Translations under genes and position numbers: made by a program
The notes under the pieces: model-generated
Seen by the model: only the letters and a program-made list of their open reading frames with translations
The model's database searches: none
What the model was told of the DNA's origin: nothing
Source of the DNA: Bacteroides luhongzhouii
Lineage (GTDB): Bacteria; Bacteroidota; Bacteroidia; Bacteroidales; Bacteroidaceae
DNA: 64,000 nucleotides
Assembly (NCBI RefSeq): GCF_009193295.2
Contig: NZ_CP059973.1
Span: forward strand, 4,402,001 to 4,466,000
Reading direction: 5' to 3'
Part shown: positions 43,469-53,394 of the stretch, one piece after another
How positions within the stretch are numbered: the first letter of the stretch is position 1
Layout: each line of letters starts with the position of its first letter

Positions 43469-44935
43469 ATGATATTTACAGCAGAAAACACCCTACTTAT
43501 CGGTTCTATCTTACTTTTCGTCAGCATTGTTGTTGGAAAAACCGGATATCGCTTTGGAGTACCTACTTTATTATTGTTCCTCGTAGTAGGAATGTTGTTT
43601 GGAAGTGACGGGCTCGGCCTGCAATTCCACGACGCGAAAGACGCGCAGTTTATCGGTATGGTCGCCCTTAGCATTATCCTTTTCTCGGGAGGTATGGATA
43701 CGAAATTCAGAGAAATCAAACCTATTTTAGGTCCCGGTATCGTGCTTTCCACTGTCGGAGTACTGCTCACAGCTCTTTTCACCGGGCTCTTTATCTGGTG
43801 GATATCAGGTATGAGCTGGTCTAACATTTATTTACCTATCACTACTTCCCTGCTTCTAGCCTCTACCATGTCGTCTACGGACTCAGCTTCGGTGTTCGCC
43901 ATTCTCCGTTCACAGAAGATGAATTTAAAACACAACCTTCGTCCCATGCTGGAACTGGAGAGCGGAAGTAATGACCCGATGGCCTATATGCTTACCATTG
44001 TACTGATACAGTTCATTCAGTCGTCGGGTATGGGAATCGGAGCTATCGTGGGGTCTTTCGTCATCCAGTTTATCGTCGGTGCGGCTGCCGGATATGTACT
44101 CGGAAAGCTCGCTATCCGAATGTTGAATAAGCTCAATATTGACAATCAGGCCTTGTATCCTATCTTATTACTGGCATTTGTGTTTTTCACGTTCTCCATC
44201 ACCGACTTACTGAAAGGTAACGGATACCTTGCCGTATATATTGCCGGTATCATGGTAGGAAACAATAAAATCATGCATCGTAAGGATATCTACACCTTTA
44301 TGAACGGACTAACCTGGTTGTTTCAAATCATCATGTTCCTTTGCCTGGGACTGCTTGTTAATCCACACGAGATGTTGGAAGTAGCTGCCGTGGCATTGTT
44401 GATTGGTGTCTTTATGATTATTATCGGCCGGCCGTTAAGCGTATTCCTCTGTCTGCTTCCATTCCGGAAAATTACGATGAAATCACGTATTTTCGTGTCC
44501 TGGGTAGGATTGCGCGGCGCAGTTCCTATTATCTTCGCCACCTATCCGGTAGTGGCAGGCGTAGAGGGTTCAAACCTCATCTTCAACATTGTATTCTTTA
44601 TTACCATCGTGTCATTGGTGGTACAGGGAACAACGATTTCTTTCATAGCCCGGATCTTGAATCTTTCCAAACCGCTGGAAAAAACAGGAAATGATTTCGG
44701 AGTCGAACTCCCGGAAGAAATAGACTCTGATCTTAGTGATATGACCATCACCAAAAACATGCTGGAAAAAGCGGATACATTGAAAGATATGAATCTCCCG
44801 AAAGGCACACTGGTAATGATTGTGAAGCGTGGAGATGAATTCCTGATTCCCAACGGAACGCTGAAACTGCATGAAGGAGATAAACTGCTGCTTATCTCCG
44901 AAAAATCAAAAGAAGAAGAAACAGATTCTGACTAA
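43469..44935 (+). CDS. CPA1-family K+(Na+)/H+ antiporter (CvrA/NhaP2-like)
   Basis: A 488-residue membrane antiporter; the ATG at 43469 is used rather than a TTG two codons upstream. About 12 TM helices; the ion-site motif is LLASTMSSTDSASVFAIL with LELESGSNDPMAYML. A C-terminal TrkA_C domain (about 405-480: LPKGTLVMIVKRGDEFLIPNG, LHEGDKLLLISE) would bind a regulatory nucleotide. Potassium/proton exchange is inferred from CvrA. Confidence 0.92.
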   Translation: MIFTAENTLLIGSILLFVSIVVGKTGYRFGVPTLLLFLVVGMLFGSDGLGLQFHDAKDAQFIGMVALSIILFSGGMDTKFREIKPILGPGIVLSTVGVLLTALFTGLFIWWISGMSWSNIYLPITTSLLLASTMSSTDSASVFAILRSQKMNLKHNLRPMLELESGSNDPMAYMLTIVLIQFIQSSGMGIGAIVGSFVIQFIVGAAAGYVLGKLAIRMLNKLNIDNQALYPILLLAFVFFTFSITDLLKGNGYLAVYIAGIMVGNNKIMHRKDIYTFMNGLTWLFQIIMFLCLGLLVNPHEMLEVAAVALLIGVFMIIIGRPLSVFLCLLPFRKITMKSRIFVSWVGLRGAVPIIFATYPVVAGVEGSNLIFNIVFFITIVSLVVQGTTISFIARILNLSKPLEKTGNDFGVELPEEIDSDLSDMTITKNMLEKADTLKDMNLPKGTLVMIVKRGDEFLIPNGTLKLHEGDKLLLISEKSKEEETDSD

Positions 44936-44970
44936 CATCCGAAAAGATTTATTCTATACACTATAACTGA

Positions 44971-45038
44971 TTCGTCTCCACGCATGAAACCTCTTGTCTT
45001 TACAAGACATTCGTTTCTTCTTCATGCGTGGAGACGAA
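44971..45038. terminator. Very long nested hairpin after the antiporter gene
   Basis: TTCGTCTCCACGCATGAA (44971-44988) is the exact reverse complement of 45021-45038, an 18-bp stem. Inside it TCTTGT-CTTT-ACAAGA forms a second hairpin. No T run follows, and the next gene reads the same way. Confidence 0.7.
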
Positions 45039-45178
45039 ATGTTTTAAATAGGCCCAATAGGCTAGCTTTAAGGAAGAAACACAGAAGCGCCTTAGCAAGC
45101 CGTAAAAATTGTTCATTTCCCCTCCGTTAATTAACCGTAAAACTTGAATTTAAAATTCGGTTTACATCAGCGAAGTAT

Positions 45179-45186
45179 TAATTTTG
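45179..45186 (+). promoter_or_regulatory. Promoter -7 element of the acyl-CoA synthetase gene
   Basis: TAATTTTG; no good -33 partner. Start expected near 45193. Confidence 0.5.
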
Positions 45187-45217
45187 CGCAGTTTTAAACT
45201 AAATGTGCAAAAATCGA

Positions 45218-46882
45218 ATGGAACAAGAACATCAGTTCATTGATTATATTGAGCAAAGCATCATCAAAAACTGGGACAAGGATGCCTTAACTGACTATAA
45301 AGGAATTACCCTTCAATATAAGGATGTAGCGCGTAAAATCGCTAAATTTCACATTGTTTTGGAAAGTGCCGGCATCCAGCCGGGAGATAAAATTGCTGTT
45401 TGCGGACGTAACAGTGCTCATTGGGCAGTTACTTTCCTGGCAACGATTACTTACGGAGCCGTTATTGTTCCTATTTTGCATGAATTCAAGGCAGATAATA
45501 TTCATAATATCGTCAACCATTCCGAAGCCAAATTACTTTTCGTCGGCGACCAGGCTTGGGAGAATCTGAATGAGGATGCCATGCCTTTATTAGAGGGGAT
45601 TGCTTCGCTGGCAGATTTCTCGGCATTAGTTTCCCGCAATGAAAAACTCACTTATGCTTTTGAACACCGGAATGCGATTTACGGTCAACAGTATCCCAAG
45701 AACTTCCGCCCGGAACATATTTGCTACCGGAAGGATCGTCCGGAAGAACTGGCTATTATCAATTATACTTCCGGCACCACAGGTTACTCTAAAGGAGTGA
45801 TGCTCCCCTATCGCAGTCTTTGGTCGAATGTGGCTTACTGCTTCGAGATGCTTCCTGTTAAGCCGGGCGATCATATCGTTTCTATGTTACCTATGGGGCA
45901 TGTGTTCGGAATGGTCTATGATTTCCTATACGGATTTTCTGCAGGTGCGCACATCTATTTCCTGACGCGTATGCCGTCTCCGAAAATCATTTCTCAATCT
46001 TTCTCTGAAATCAAACCAAGAGTGATTTCCTGCGTGCCATTGATTGTGGAAAAGATTATTAAGAAAGATATTCTTCCTAAAGTAGACAGCAAAATCGGCA
46101 AATTATTGCTTAAAGTGCCTATTGTGAACGATAAAATCAAATCACTGGCACGGCAGGCCGCCATGGAAATCTTCGGCGGAAACTTTGATGAGATTATTAT
46201 CGGAGGTGCCCCTTTCAATGCTGAAGTTGAGGCCTTCCTTAAAAAGATAGGGTTCCCCTACACAATCGCTTACGGTATGACCGAATGTGGTCCGATTATA
46301 TGCTCCAGCCGTTGGGAAACACTAAAAATTGCTTCTTGCGGAAAGGCAACCAGTCGGATGGAGGTCCGCATTGACTCGCCGGATCCGAACACGCATGCCG
46401 GAGAAATCGTATGTAGAGGAATGAACATGATGCTGGGATATTACAAAAATCCGGAAGCTACCGCGCAAATTATTGATGCTAACGGCTGGCTGCATACCGG
46501 TGACCTCGGCACGTTGGATGAAGAAGGTTATGTAACAGTTCGCGGACGTAGCAAAAACCTGCTTCTCACCTCTAGCGGGCAGAACATCTATCCGGAAGAA
46601 ATTGAAAGCAAGCTGAACAATATGCCATATGTTGCGGAATCATTGATTGTCTTACAGCATGAGAAGTTGGTAGCACTGATTTATCCGGATTTTGATGACG
46701 CTTTCGCTCATGGATTGCAGCAGACGGATATTCAGAAAGTGATGGAACAAAACCGTATCGAGTTGAATCAGCTGCTTCCCAACTATTCTCAAATAAGCAA
46801 AATAAAGATCCATTTCGAGGAATTTGAAAAGACTGCGAAAAAGTCAATCAAACGCTTTATGTATCAGGAAGCAAAGGGATAA
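45218..46882 (+). CDS. AMP-forming acyl-CoA synthetase (long-chain fatty acid type)
   Basis: A 554-residue adenylating enzyme. The start at 45218 (MEQEHQFIDYIEQS) leaves a 25-nt leader; an ATG at 45203 is possible. The P-loop is INYTSGTTGYSKGVMLPYRSL (about 187-207), then IAYGMTECGPII, the hinge GWLHTGDLGTLDEEGYVTVRGRSKNLL and the C-terminal catalytic Lys in FEKTAKKSIKRFM. It activates fatty acids, either exogenous or recycled, to acyl-CoA or acyl-AMP. Confidence 0.93.
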   Translation: MEQEHQFIDYIEQSIIKNWDKDALTDYKGITLQYKDVARKIAKFHIVLESAGIQPGDKIAVCGRNSAHWAVTFLATITYGAVIVPILHEFKADNIHNIVNHSEAKLLFVGDQAWENLNEDAMPLLEGIASLADFSALVSRNEKLTYAFEHRNAIYGQQYPKNFRPEHICYRKDRPEELAIINYTSGTTGYSKGVMLPYRSLWSNVAYCFEMLPVKPGDHIVSMLPMGHVFGMVYDFLYGFSAGAHIYFLTRMPSPKIISQSFSEIKPRVISCVPLIVEKIIKKDILPKVDSKIGKLLLKVPIVNDKIKSLARQAAMEIFGGNFDEIIIGGAPFNAEVEAFLKKIGFPYTIAYGMTECGPIICSSRWETLKIASCGKATSRMEVRIDSPDPNTHAGEIVCRGMNMMLGYYKNPEATAQIIDANGWLHTGDLGTLDEEGYVTVRGRSKNLLLTSSGQNIYPEEIESKLNNMPYVAESLIVLQHEKLVALIYPDFDDAFAHGLQQTDIQKVMEQNRIELNQLLPNYSQISKIKIHFEEFEKTAKKSIKRFMYQEAKG

Positions 46883-47023
46883 TTATTCCGGATAACACAA
46901 TAAGTATCCTTGCAATTTCAGAAAAACAGTACAACTCAAAAAGGAGAAACACTTAAATGCAAGGCAAATTTCTTTCTTCAGATGCCAGGAAAAAAGTATC
47001 TTTGCGCATAAACAATCTGAATT

Positions 47024-47698
47024 ATGGCAAAGATATTATTAGTTGAAGATGAAATAAACATCGCCTCTTTCATCGAACGGGGTTTAAAAGAGTTCGGACA
47101 TACGGTAACTGTCTGTCATGACGGAAACGCCGGTTGGAAACTCCTTCAGGACGAACCTTTCGACCTTTTGATACTGGACATTATCATGCCGAAAATAAAC
47201 GGTTTGGAGCTTTGCCGGCTTTATCGTCAGATGTTTGGATACCAGTCTCCTGTTATCATGCTGACAGCCTTGGGTACAACGGAAGATATCGTCAAAGGAC
47301 TGGATGCAGGAGCAGATGATTATCTCGTCAAGCCTTTCAGTTTCCAAGAACTGGAAGCACGCATCAAGGCTCTGTTAAGACGCAATAAAGAAGTAACCTC
47401 CAATCTGCTGACTTGTGATAATCTGATATTGGATTGTAATACCCGAAGAGCTAAAAGAGGCAATATAGATATTGATCTCACCGTCAAAGAATATCGTCTG
47501 CTCGAATATTTCATGACTCATCAAGGGGTTGCGCTCTCACGTATCACCCTGCTCAAAGATGTATGGGACAAAAATTTTGATACCAACACCAATATCGTAG
47601 ATGTTTATGTAAACTATCTCCGGGTAAAGATAGACCGTGACTTTGATAAAAAGCTGATTCACACAGTCGTAGGATTAGGATATATTATGAATACTTAA
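47024..47698 (+). CDS. OmpR-family response regulator
   Basis: A 224-residue regulator. Receiver with acidic pair VEDE, phospho-Asp in LLILDIIMP (about 51), Thr in MLTALG and Lys in YLVKPFS. A winged HTH follows (LTVKEYRLLEYFMTHQGVALSR ... NIVDVYVNYLRVKID ... TVVGLGYI). It is CusR/CopR-like. The kinase starts 20 bases later, and the pair faces the RND metal-pump operon, the likely target. Confidence 0.95.
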   Translation: MAKILLVEDEINIASFIERGLKEFGHTVTVCHDGNAGWKLLQDEPFDLLILDIIMPKINGLELCRLYRQMFGYQSPVIMLTALGTTEDIVKGLDAGADDYLVKPFSFQELEARIKALLRRNKEVTSNLLTCDNLILDCNTRRAKRGNIDIDLTVKEYRLLEYFMTHQGVALSRITLLKDVWDKNFDTNTNIVDVYVNYLRVKIDRDFDKKLIHTVVGLGYIMNT

Positions 47699-47718
47699 AC
47701 TCACCAACTATCCCGGCT

Positions 47719-49050
47719 ATGAAAATAGGTTCCAAAATAGCTCTTTTCTATACGTTAATCAGTGTGTTGACCACTGTCATTATCATTGCGGTATTTTATA
47801 TTTTCAGCACACAGTATATCAATAAACTCTATGCTTCCTACCTGCGTGAAAAAGCCTACCTGACTGCACAGAAGCACTGGGAAAAGGATGAAGTGGACGA
47901 ACAAAGTTACCAGATTATCCAACGCAAATATGATGAACTTCTGCCCGAAGCTCATGAGATCCTTCTAAACATGGATAGTCTTTCTGAAGTGCATGATACG
48001 TTGAATAAGTATCTCACGCAACACCAGCAAACACTTCTATTGGCAGGGAAAGACAGTATTCCTTTCTCTTTTAAATATAAGGATCAGTTGGGAGCCGCCC
48101 TTTATTATCCGGATAATGAAGGGAATTTCATCGTACTTGTCATGTCCCGGAATGCCTACGGAACAGAAATCAAGGAACATCTGTTGTTACTTTCTATTTT
48201 CCTCGTTTTAGCCAGTTCCATCCTGATCTTTTTCATCGGGAAAGTATATTCCGGTCGTATTTTGGTTCCGCTGCAACACATACTAAAGGAGTTGAAAAGA
48301 ATACGGGCCAACAGTCTGAATCGCCGGCTAAAGACCACTGGAAATAATGACGAGCTGGAGGACATGATAAAAACATTAAATAGTATGCTCGATCGCCTGG
48401 ATAGTGCTTTCAAGGCAGAGAAATCCTTTGTAAGCCATGCTTCGCACGAGTTGAACAATCCGATTACTGCTATTCAGGGAGAATGTGAAATCAGTCTGCT
48501 CAAAGAAAGAAGTACCGGAGAATACATTGAATCCTTGCAACGAATTTCTTCGGAAAGCAAACGGTTGTCCAGTCTGATCCGCCACCTCCTTTTTCTTTCG
48601 CGGCAGGAAGAAGAACTCCTGAAAAATAATGTGGAAGAGATCATTCTATCTAATATGCTGAAAGAGTTGACCGGTTCTAATGAAAGAATCCGTCTCCACT
48701 TGGAAACAACAGAACAGCAAGCTGTTGTTAAGGCTAATCCTTATCTGTTAAAGATAGCATTAAAGAATATCATTGATAACGCATGTAAATACTCCGATAA
48801 AGAAGTAAATGTGGCTCTCTATCGGGAACAGCAGCAAGTCATTCTTGAGGTGGAAGATCAGGGAATCGGTATTCCGCAAGAAGAAATAGAGCATATTTTC
48901 CAGTCTTTCTATCGGGGTAGTAACACCCGGGATTATGCCGGACAAGGTATCGGACTTAGTCTGACTTTGAAAATCATTTCTGCTTATCATGCAAAGCTGG
49001 ATATATCTTCAGAAATAGAAAAAGGAACAAAAGTACGGGTAATTTTTTAA
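47719..49050 (+). CDS. Sensor histidine kinase, HAMP type
   Basis: A 443-residue kinase with TM helices at about 8-30 and 154-174, a periplasmic sensor of about 120 residues between them, and HAMP (SGRILVPLQHILKELKRI). The H-box is FVSHASHELNNPITAIQGE, and HATPase motifs are NIIDNACKYSDKEV and GQGIGLSLTLKII. It forms a CusS-like metal- or stress-sensing partner for the upstream regulator. No metal-binding His/Met cluster is obvious in the sensor. Confidence 0.94.
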   Translation: MKIGSKIALFYTLISVLTTVIIIAVFYIFSTQYINKLYASYLREKAYLTAQKHWEKDEVDEQSYQIIQRKYDELLPEAHEILLNMDSLSEVHDTLNKYLTQHQQTLLLAGKDSIPFSFKYKDQLGAALYYPDNEGNFIVLVMSRNAYGTEIKEHLLLLSIFLVLASSILIFFIGKVYSGRILVPLQHILKELKRIRANSLNRRLKTTGNNDELEDMIKTLNSMLDRLDSAFKAEKSFVSHASHELNNPITAIQGECEISLLKERSTGEYIESLQRISSESKRLSSLIRHLLFLSRQEEELLKNNVEEIILSNMLKELTGSNERIRLHLETTEQQAVVKANPYLLKIALKNIIDNACKYSDKEVNVALYREQQQVILEVEDQGIGIPQEEIEHIFQSFYRGSNTRDYAGQGIGLSLTLKIISAYHAKLDISSEIEKGTKVRVIF

Positions 49051-49137
49051 TCACCCTTCTTTTATCCCTTTCTCATTCTACCTACTGAAAACTACAAATT
49101 TAATCTATGAACGTTTTTTCCACAGAATAGAAATGAA

Positions 49138-52100
49138 CTAAATACGTCTTTGCAATAACTTTCCGTTTTTATCATATAACATTCGTTCATATACCACTTC
49201 TACGATGAGAGGAAAGACAAACAGGGCAAAGAAAGTCGCTCCTATCAGTCCGCCGATAATAACAATCGCCAGCGGACGCTGTGATTCCGAACCAATTCCA
49301 TGACTCATGGCAGCAGGCAACAAACCGATAGCCGCCATTGCCGCTGTCATAATCACAGGACGGATGCGTGAGCGTACTCCTTTTTTTGTAGCTTCCTCCA
49401 AAGGAGAACCTAGTTTCAGATTCGCCTTGATGTCGGAAATCATAATCACACCGTTCTGAATACAAATACCGAATAAGGCAATAAAACCGATACCCGCAGA
49501 AATGGAGAAGTTGAATCGGGTGATCAGAAGGGCTACAATACCACCCACGGCGGCAAATGGTACATTCAGCAATACCAGTCCCGCATCCCGCGCATTAGAG
49601 AACAGAATAAACAGGATGATAAAGATGATAGCAATACTGATAGGAACAACCTGTGCCAAACGTTTCGTTGCACGTTGCTGGTTCTCGAAATCACCTGTCC
49701 ATTTCAGTGAATACCCTGCCGGCAGATGTACGGATGCATTTACCTTTTTCTGTGCTTCGGCAACTGCCGTACCCATGTCACGGCCTCTCACCGAGAACTT
49801 CACTGCACAGAAGCGTGCATGATTATCACGGAAAATAAGTAATGGTCCCGTAATGGTCGTTATATCTGCCAGTTCCTTGACAGGCACCATTGTGCCATCC
49901 ATTGCCGGCACCAGTATCTTACCTATTTCTTCCTCATTCTGGCGGAATTGTTCGCTATACCTTACCATGATATTGAATTTCCGTTCGTCCTCATACAACA
50001 GTGAAGCCGATTTTCCGCCAATCGCCATCTCGATAATCGATTGAACATCTTCCTTAGCAACGCCATAACGCGCCAACTGACCTTCATTCAACTCTATACG
50101 AAGTTCCGGCTGACCGATATTCCGAATCACACCCAGGTCTTCAATCCCTTGAACCGTATCCAGGATTTTCTCAATCTGCACCGCATATTTCTCCGACTCA
50201 TACAAGTCTTTACCAAACACCTTCACCGCAATAGATCCTTTCACACCGGAAGCGGCTTCCTCCACATTATCCGTAATCGGCTGTGAGAAATTGAAGTCAA
50301 TGCCGGGGTAAATGGATAAATCCTCCTGCATCTTATCAATCAATTCCATTTTTGTCAATTTGCTATCCCATTCCTTTTCAGGGTATATATCAACGTGGAA
50401 CTCGATATTATAGAATCCGGTAGCATCTGTACCGTCATTCGGTCGCCCGGTCTGCGACAGTACTTGCCGTACTTCCGGAAACATCAATAGCTTCCTTCTC
50501 ATTTTATTGGCAAGCGTCACCGATTCATCCAGCGAAATGCTTTGTGGCAAGGTGGCACGAATATAGATAGAACCCTCATTCAACTGTGGAAGAAACTCCG
50601 TACCCAAAAAAGAGAAAAGCCATAATCCGATACCTGCTATGACCGTTGCCAGTCCGATAGTCAGTTTCCTGTGCGCATAGAATAAATCAAAAAGAACTGT
50701 ACACTTTGTGTTGACAAAACGAACAAAACGATTATTCTTCTCACGGACATTCTTCTTCAACAGCATGGAAGACATTACCGGCACCAGGGTCAGCGTAAAG
50801 ATCAAAGCTCCCAACAGTGCAAAACCCAGCGTATAGGCTAAAGGAGAGAACATCTTTCCTTCTACCTTCTGGAAAGAGAAGATAGGAATCAATGCGGTTA
50901 TGATAATCAATTTGGAGAAGAAAACTGCTTTCGCCTTGTCTTTTGCGGTGTTACGGATCAATCCCATCTTGGACATGACATTAAATGCCGGCATTCCTAC
51001 TTGCCTTGCCTTCTTATCCAAAGCCACAAATACTCCTTCCACCATTACCACTGCCCCATCAATAATGATACCGAAGTCAATGGCCCCCATAGAAAGCAGA
51101 TTGGCGGACATTCCCATCACCCGTAAACAGATAAAAGCGAATAGAAGGGCTAATGGGATAACGACAGCAACAATCACGGTAGTCCGCCAATCTGCCATAA
51201 AGATCAATACAATAAACGTAACCAATAAAATTCCTTCGATCAGATTATGCGTCACCGTCTTTACCGCCAGATTCACTAAATCCTCCCGGTCATAGAATGA
51301 CACGATTTTCACATCTTTCGGAAGTATATTCTGATTCAGGTCTTCTATTTTATCTTTCAGGTTTGCAATCACCTCGCCCGGATTCTCCCCTTTCCGCATG
51401 ACTACAATGCCTTGTACGACATCATCTTCATCCATTCGTCCTACCTGCCCGAGACGGGGCAAACAGGATTCGTGTACATCGGCAAGATTCTTCACCAAAA
51501 TCGGAGTGCCGTTGATGTTTTTCACGACGATGTTTCTCAATTCTTCCAAGTCGTTAATCAGCCCAATTCCACGAACAACATAAGCTTGCGAACTCTTGGT
51601 GATGACATCTCCTCCCACATTGATGTTACTCTTAGCGATCGCGTCATAAAGCTCCAAAGAAGTAATTCCATAGTTAATCAACTGGTGAGGATTCACGCTT
51701 ACCTCAAATGTTTTCACCTCTCCGCCGAAGCTCACAATATCCGCTACACCGGACACCGAACGGAGATTACGCTCAATCACCCAATCCTGAATTGTTTTCA
51801 GCTCCCGCACACTACGTTTATCACTACGGAGTGTATAACGGAATATTTCTCCCGTCGGGCCATATAACGGTTGCACTTCCGGAGTTACCCCGTCAGGAAG
51901 ATCGGCGTCATTCAATAAATTATATACCTGTTGGCGGGCGGTGAAATCATCCACACGATCTTCGAACATCACATTGATTACAGAAAGTCCGAAAAGAGTG
52001 GTAGAACGAATATCTGTTTTCTTCTGAACAGGATTCATGGCAATTTCCACAGGGATGGTGATAAACTTCTCTACCTCTTCCGCACTACGTCCCGGCCATT

Positions 52101-52263
52101 GCGTGATAATCGTCACTTTCGTATTCGTCACATCCGGGAAAGCATCTATCGGAGTATGTTTAAAAGAAACAGCTCCGGCTATAACGGCAATCGCTGTACA
52201 AAAGAAAATAAAAAATTTATTCTTCAGCGAGAAAGCCACTATATTATCTATGAATTTGTGCAT
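49138..52263 (-). CDS. Heavy-metal RND efflux permease (CzcA/CusA family)
   Basis: Proton-driven inner-membrane pump of the HME class, 1041 residues with 12 TM and two large periplasmic loops. The helix-4 motif is AIDFGIIIDGAVVMVEGVFV, as in the divalent-cation (Zn/Co/Ni) CzcA branch rather than the Cu/Ag CusA form. FPDVTNTKVTIITQWPG near the N terminus and GGKSASLLYEDERKFNIMVRY are HME hallmarks. Last gene of the operon, 14 bases after the adaptor. Confidence 0.95.
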   Translation of the reverse strand: MHKFIDNIVAFSLKNKFFIFFCTAIAVIAGAVSFKHTPIDAFPDVTNTKVTIITQWPGRSAEEVEKFITIPVEIAMNPVQKKTDIRSTTLFGLSVINVMFEDRVDDFTARQQVYNLLNDADLPDGVTPEVQPLYGPTGEIFRYTLRSDKRSVRELKTIQDWVIERNLRSVSGVADIVSFGGEVKTFEVSVNPHQLINYGITSLELYDAIAKSNINVGGDVITKSSQAYVVRGIGLINDLEELRNIVVKNINGTPILVKNLADVHESCLPRLGQVGRMDEDDVVQGIVVMRKGENPGEVIANLKDKIEDLNQNILPKDVKIVSFYDREDLVNLAVKTVTHNLIEGILLVTFIVLIFMADWRTTVIVAVVIPLALLFAFICLRVMGMSANLLSMGAIDFGIIIDGAVVMVEGVFVALDKKARQVGMPAFNVMSKMGLIRNTAKDKAKAVFFSKLIIITALIPIFSFQKVEGKMFSPLAYTLGFALLGALIFTLTLVPVMSSMLLKKNVREKNNRFVRFVNTKCTVLFDLFYAHRKLTIGLATVIAGIGLWLFSFLGTEFLPQLNEGSIYIRATLPQSISLDESVTLANKMRRKLLMFPEVRQVLSQTGRPNDGTDATGFYNIEFHVDIYPEKEWDSKLTKMELIDKMQEDLSIYPGIDFNFSQPITDNVEEAASGVKGSIAVKVFGKDLYESEKYAVQIEKILDTVQGIEDLGVIRNIGQPELRIELNEGQLARYGVAKEDVQSIIEMAIGGKSASLLYEDERKFNIMVRYSEQFRQNEEEIGKILVPAMDGTMVPVKELADITTITGPLLIFRDNHARFCAVKFSVRGRDMGTAVAEAQKKVNASVHLPAGYSLKWTGDFENQQRATKRLAQVVPISIAIIFIILFILFSNARDAGLVLLNVPFAAVGGIVALLITRFNFSISAGIGFIALFGICIQNGVIMISDIKANLKLGSPLEEATKKGVRSRIRPVIMTAAMAAIGLLPAAMSHGIGSESQRPLAIVIIGGLIGATFFALFVFPLIVEVVYERMLYDKNGKLLQRRI

Positions 52264-52277
52264 ACTATTTTCTGTTT

Positions 52278-53372
52278 TTAATCTGCATTCAACGCATTAT
52301 ATACCAACAATACATTATTATTCAGCACTCTGTCCCCCTCGGAAAGCCCGGAACGGATATAGCACTCCTTGCTCAACTGTTTGTATACATCTACTTCTTT
52401 CACCTGCAAACGCTGATTCGACTCTACTACAACAACATAATTTTTCCCTCCTTCAAACACCAGCGCATGAGAATCGATACGAGGCATGGAAGTTCCATCT
52501 GCTTTGCACTTCACACTTACATTCGTAAACATCCCCGGCTTCAACAGATACTCTTCATTCTTTAATTTGATACGGATATTCATTGTTTTACTTTCACTAT
52601 TCAGCAAATGATATACCTTATCAATAGTGCCGGCAAACATCTTATCCGGATAGGCCAAAGTAGAAATGCGTACAGAAGCACCTTCAGAAACCTTACTGAT
52701 ATCGCTTTCATACACATCTGCCATCACCCATACGTCCGACAACCCCGAAATCGTGAACAACTCTTCACTCTGATCAGGACGCAACTGCATATCCCTGCTG
52801 ATTTGTTTCTCCACAATAAAGCCCGAAACAGGAGATTTCAACTGATAATAAGCATTTCCGGAGAAATTATAAATAGAAAAGACTTCCTTTATCCTTTTTT
52901 CTTCGGCTTCGGCACTCGTCAACTCCTGTTTTGCCTGAAGCACATCTTTATCCGAAGCCATGCCGGAATTATACATATCCAGCGTAGCGTCCATGTTTCT
53001 GCGGGCGAGCAATAATTGTTGTTCCGCTTCTTTCAATTGTTTCTCATAGTCCGCCACTTCTCCACTGCGAATGACTGCCAGTACATCTCCCTTACGAACA
53101 TAATCTCCTATTTCTGCTTTCAGTTCCGTCACCGTACCTCCAAACATCGGATATACATGTGCTACCTGATTTTCATTAAAAGTGACCCGTCCGTTCAATG
53201 TCAGTTCATCAATCACTTCTTGAACGTGAACCGTATCGACAGATACAATTCTCAACAAGCTATCTGTCAGGCATAAGGCAGCCGGTTCAACATTCGGTTG
53301 TTCTCCTTGACCGGAGCATGCTCCCAATACGGTAGTAAGCAATATGCAAGGAAGGAATTTATTCCAGTTCAT
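52278..53372 (-). CDS. RND periplasmic adaptor (membrane fusion protein)
   Basis: A 364-residue lipoprotein (LLTTVLGACSG, Cys19). Barrel-sandwich halves (VYPMFGGTVTELKAEIGDYVRKGDVLAVI and YYQLKSPVSGFIVEKQISRD) frame a short alpha-hairpin (about 110-160). Beta-barrel and proximal domains follow. It connects the TolC channel to the CzcA-type pump. It starts 22 bases after the TolC gene's stop. Confidence 0.94.
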   Translation of the reverse strand: MNWNKFLPCILLTTVLGACSGQGEQPNVEPAALCLTDSLLRIVSVDTVHVQEVIDELTLNGRVTFNENQVAHVYPMFGGTVTELKAEIGDYVRKGDVLAVIRSGEVADYEKQLKEAEQQLLLARRNMDATLDMYNSGMASDKDVLQAKQELTSAEAEEKRIKEVFSIYNFSGNAYYQLKSPVSGFIVEKQISRDMQLRPDQSEELFTISGLSDVWVMADVYESDISKVSEGASVRISTLAYPDKMFAGTIDKVYHLLNSESKTMNIRIKLKNEEYLLKPGMFTNVSVKCKADGTSMPRIDSHALVFEGGKNYVVVVESNQRLQVKEVDVYKQLSKECYIRSGLSEGDRVLNNNVLLVYNALNAD

Positions 53373-53394
53373 AGTCTTTGATAATTTATGAATA

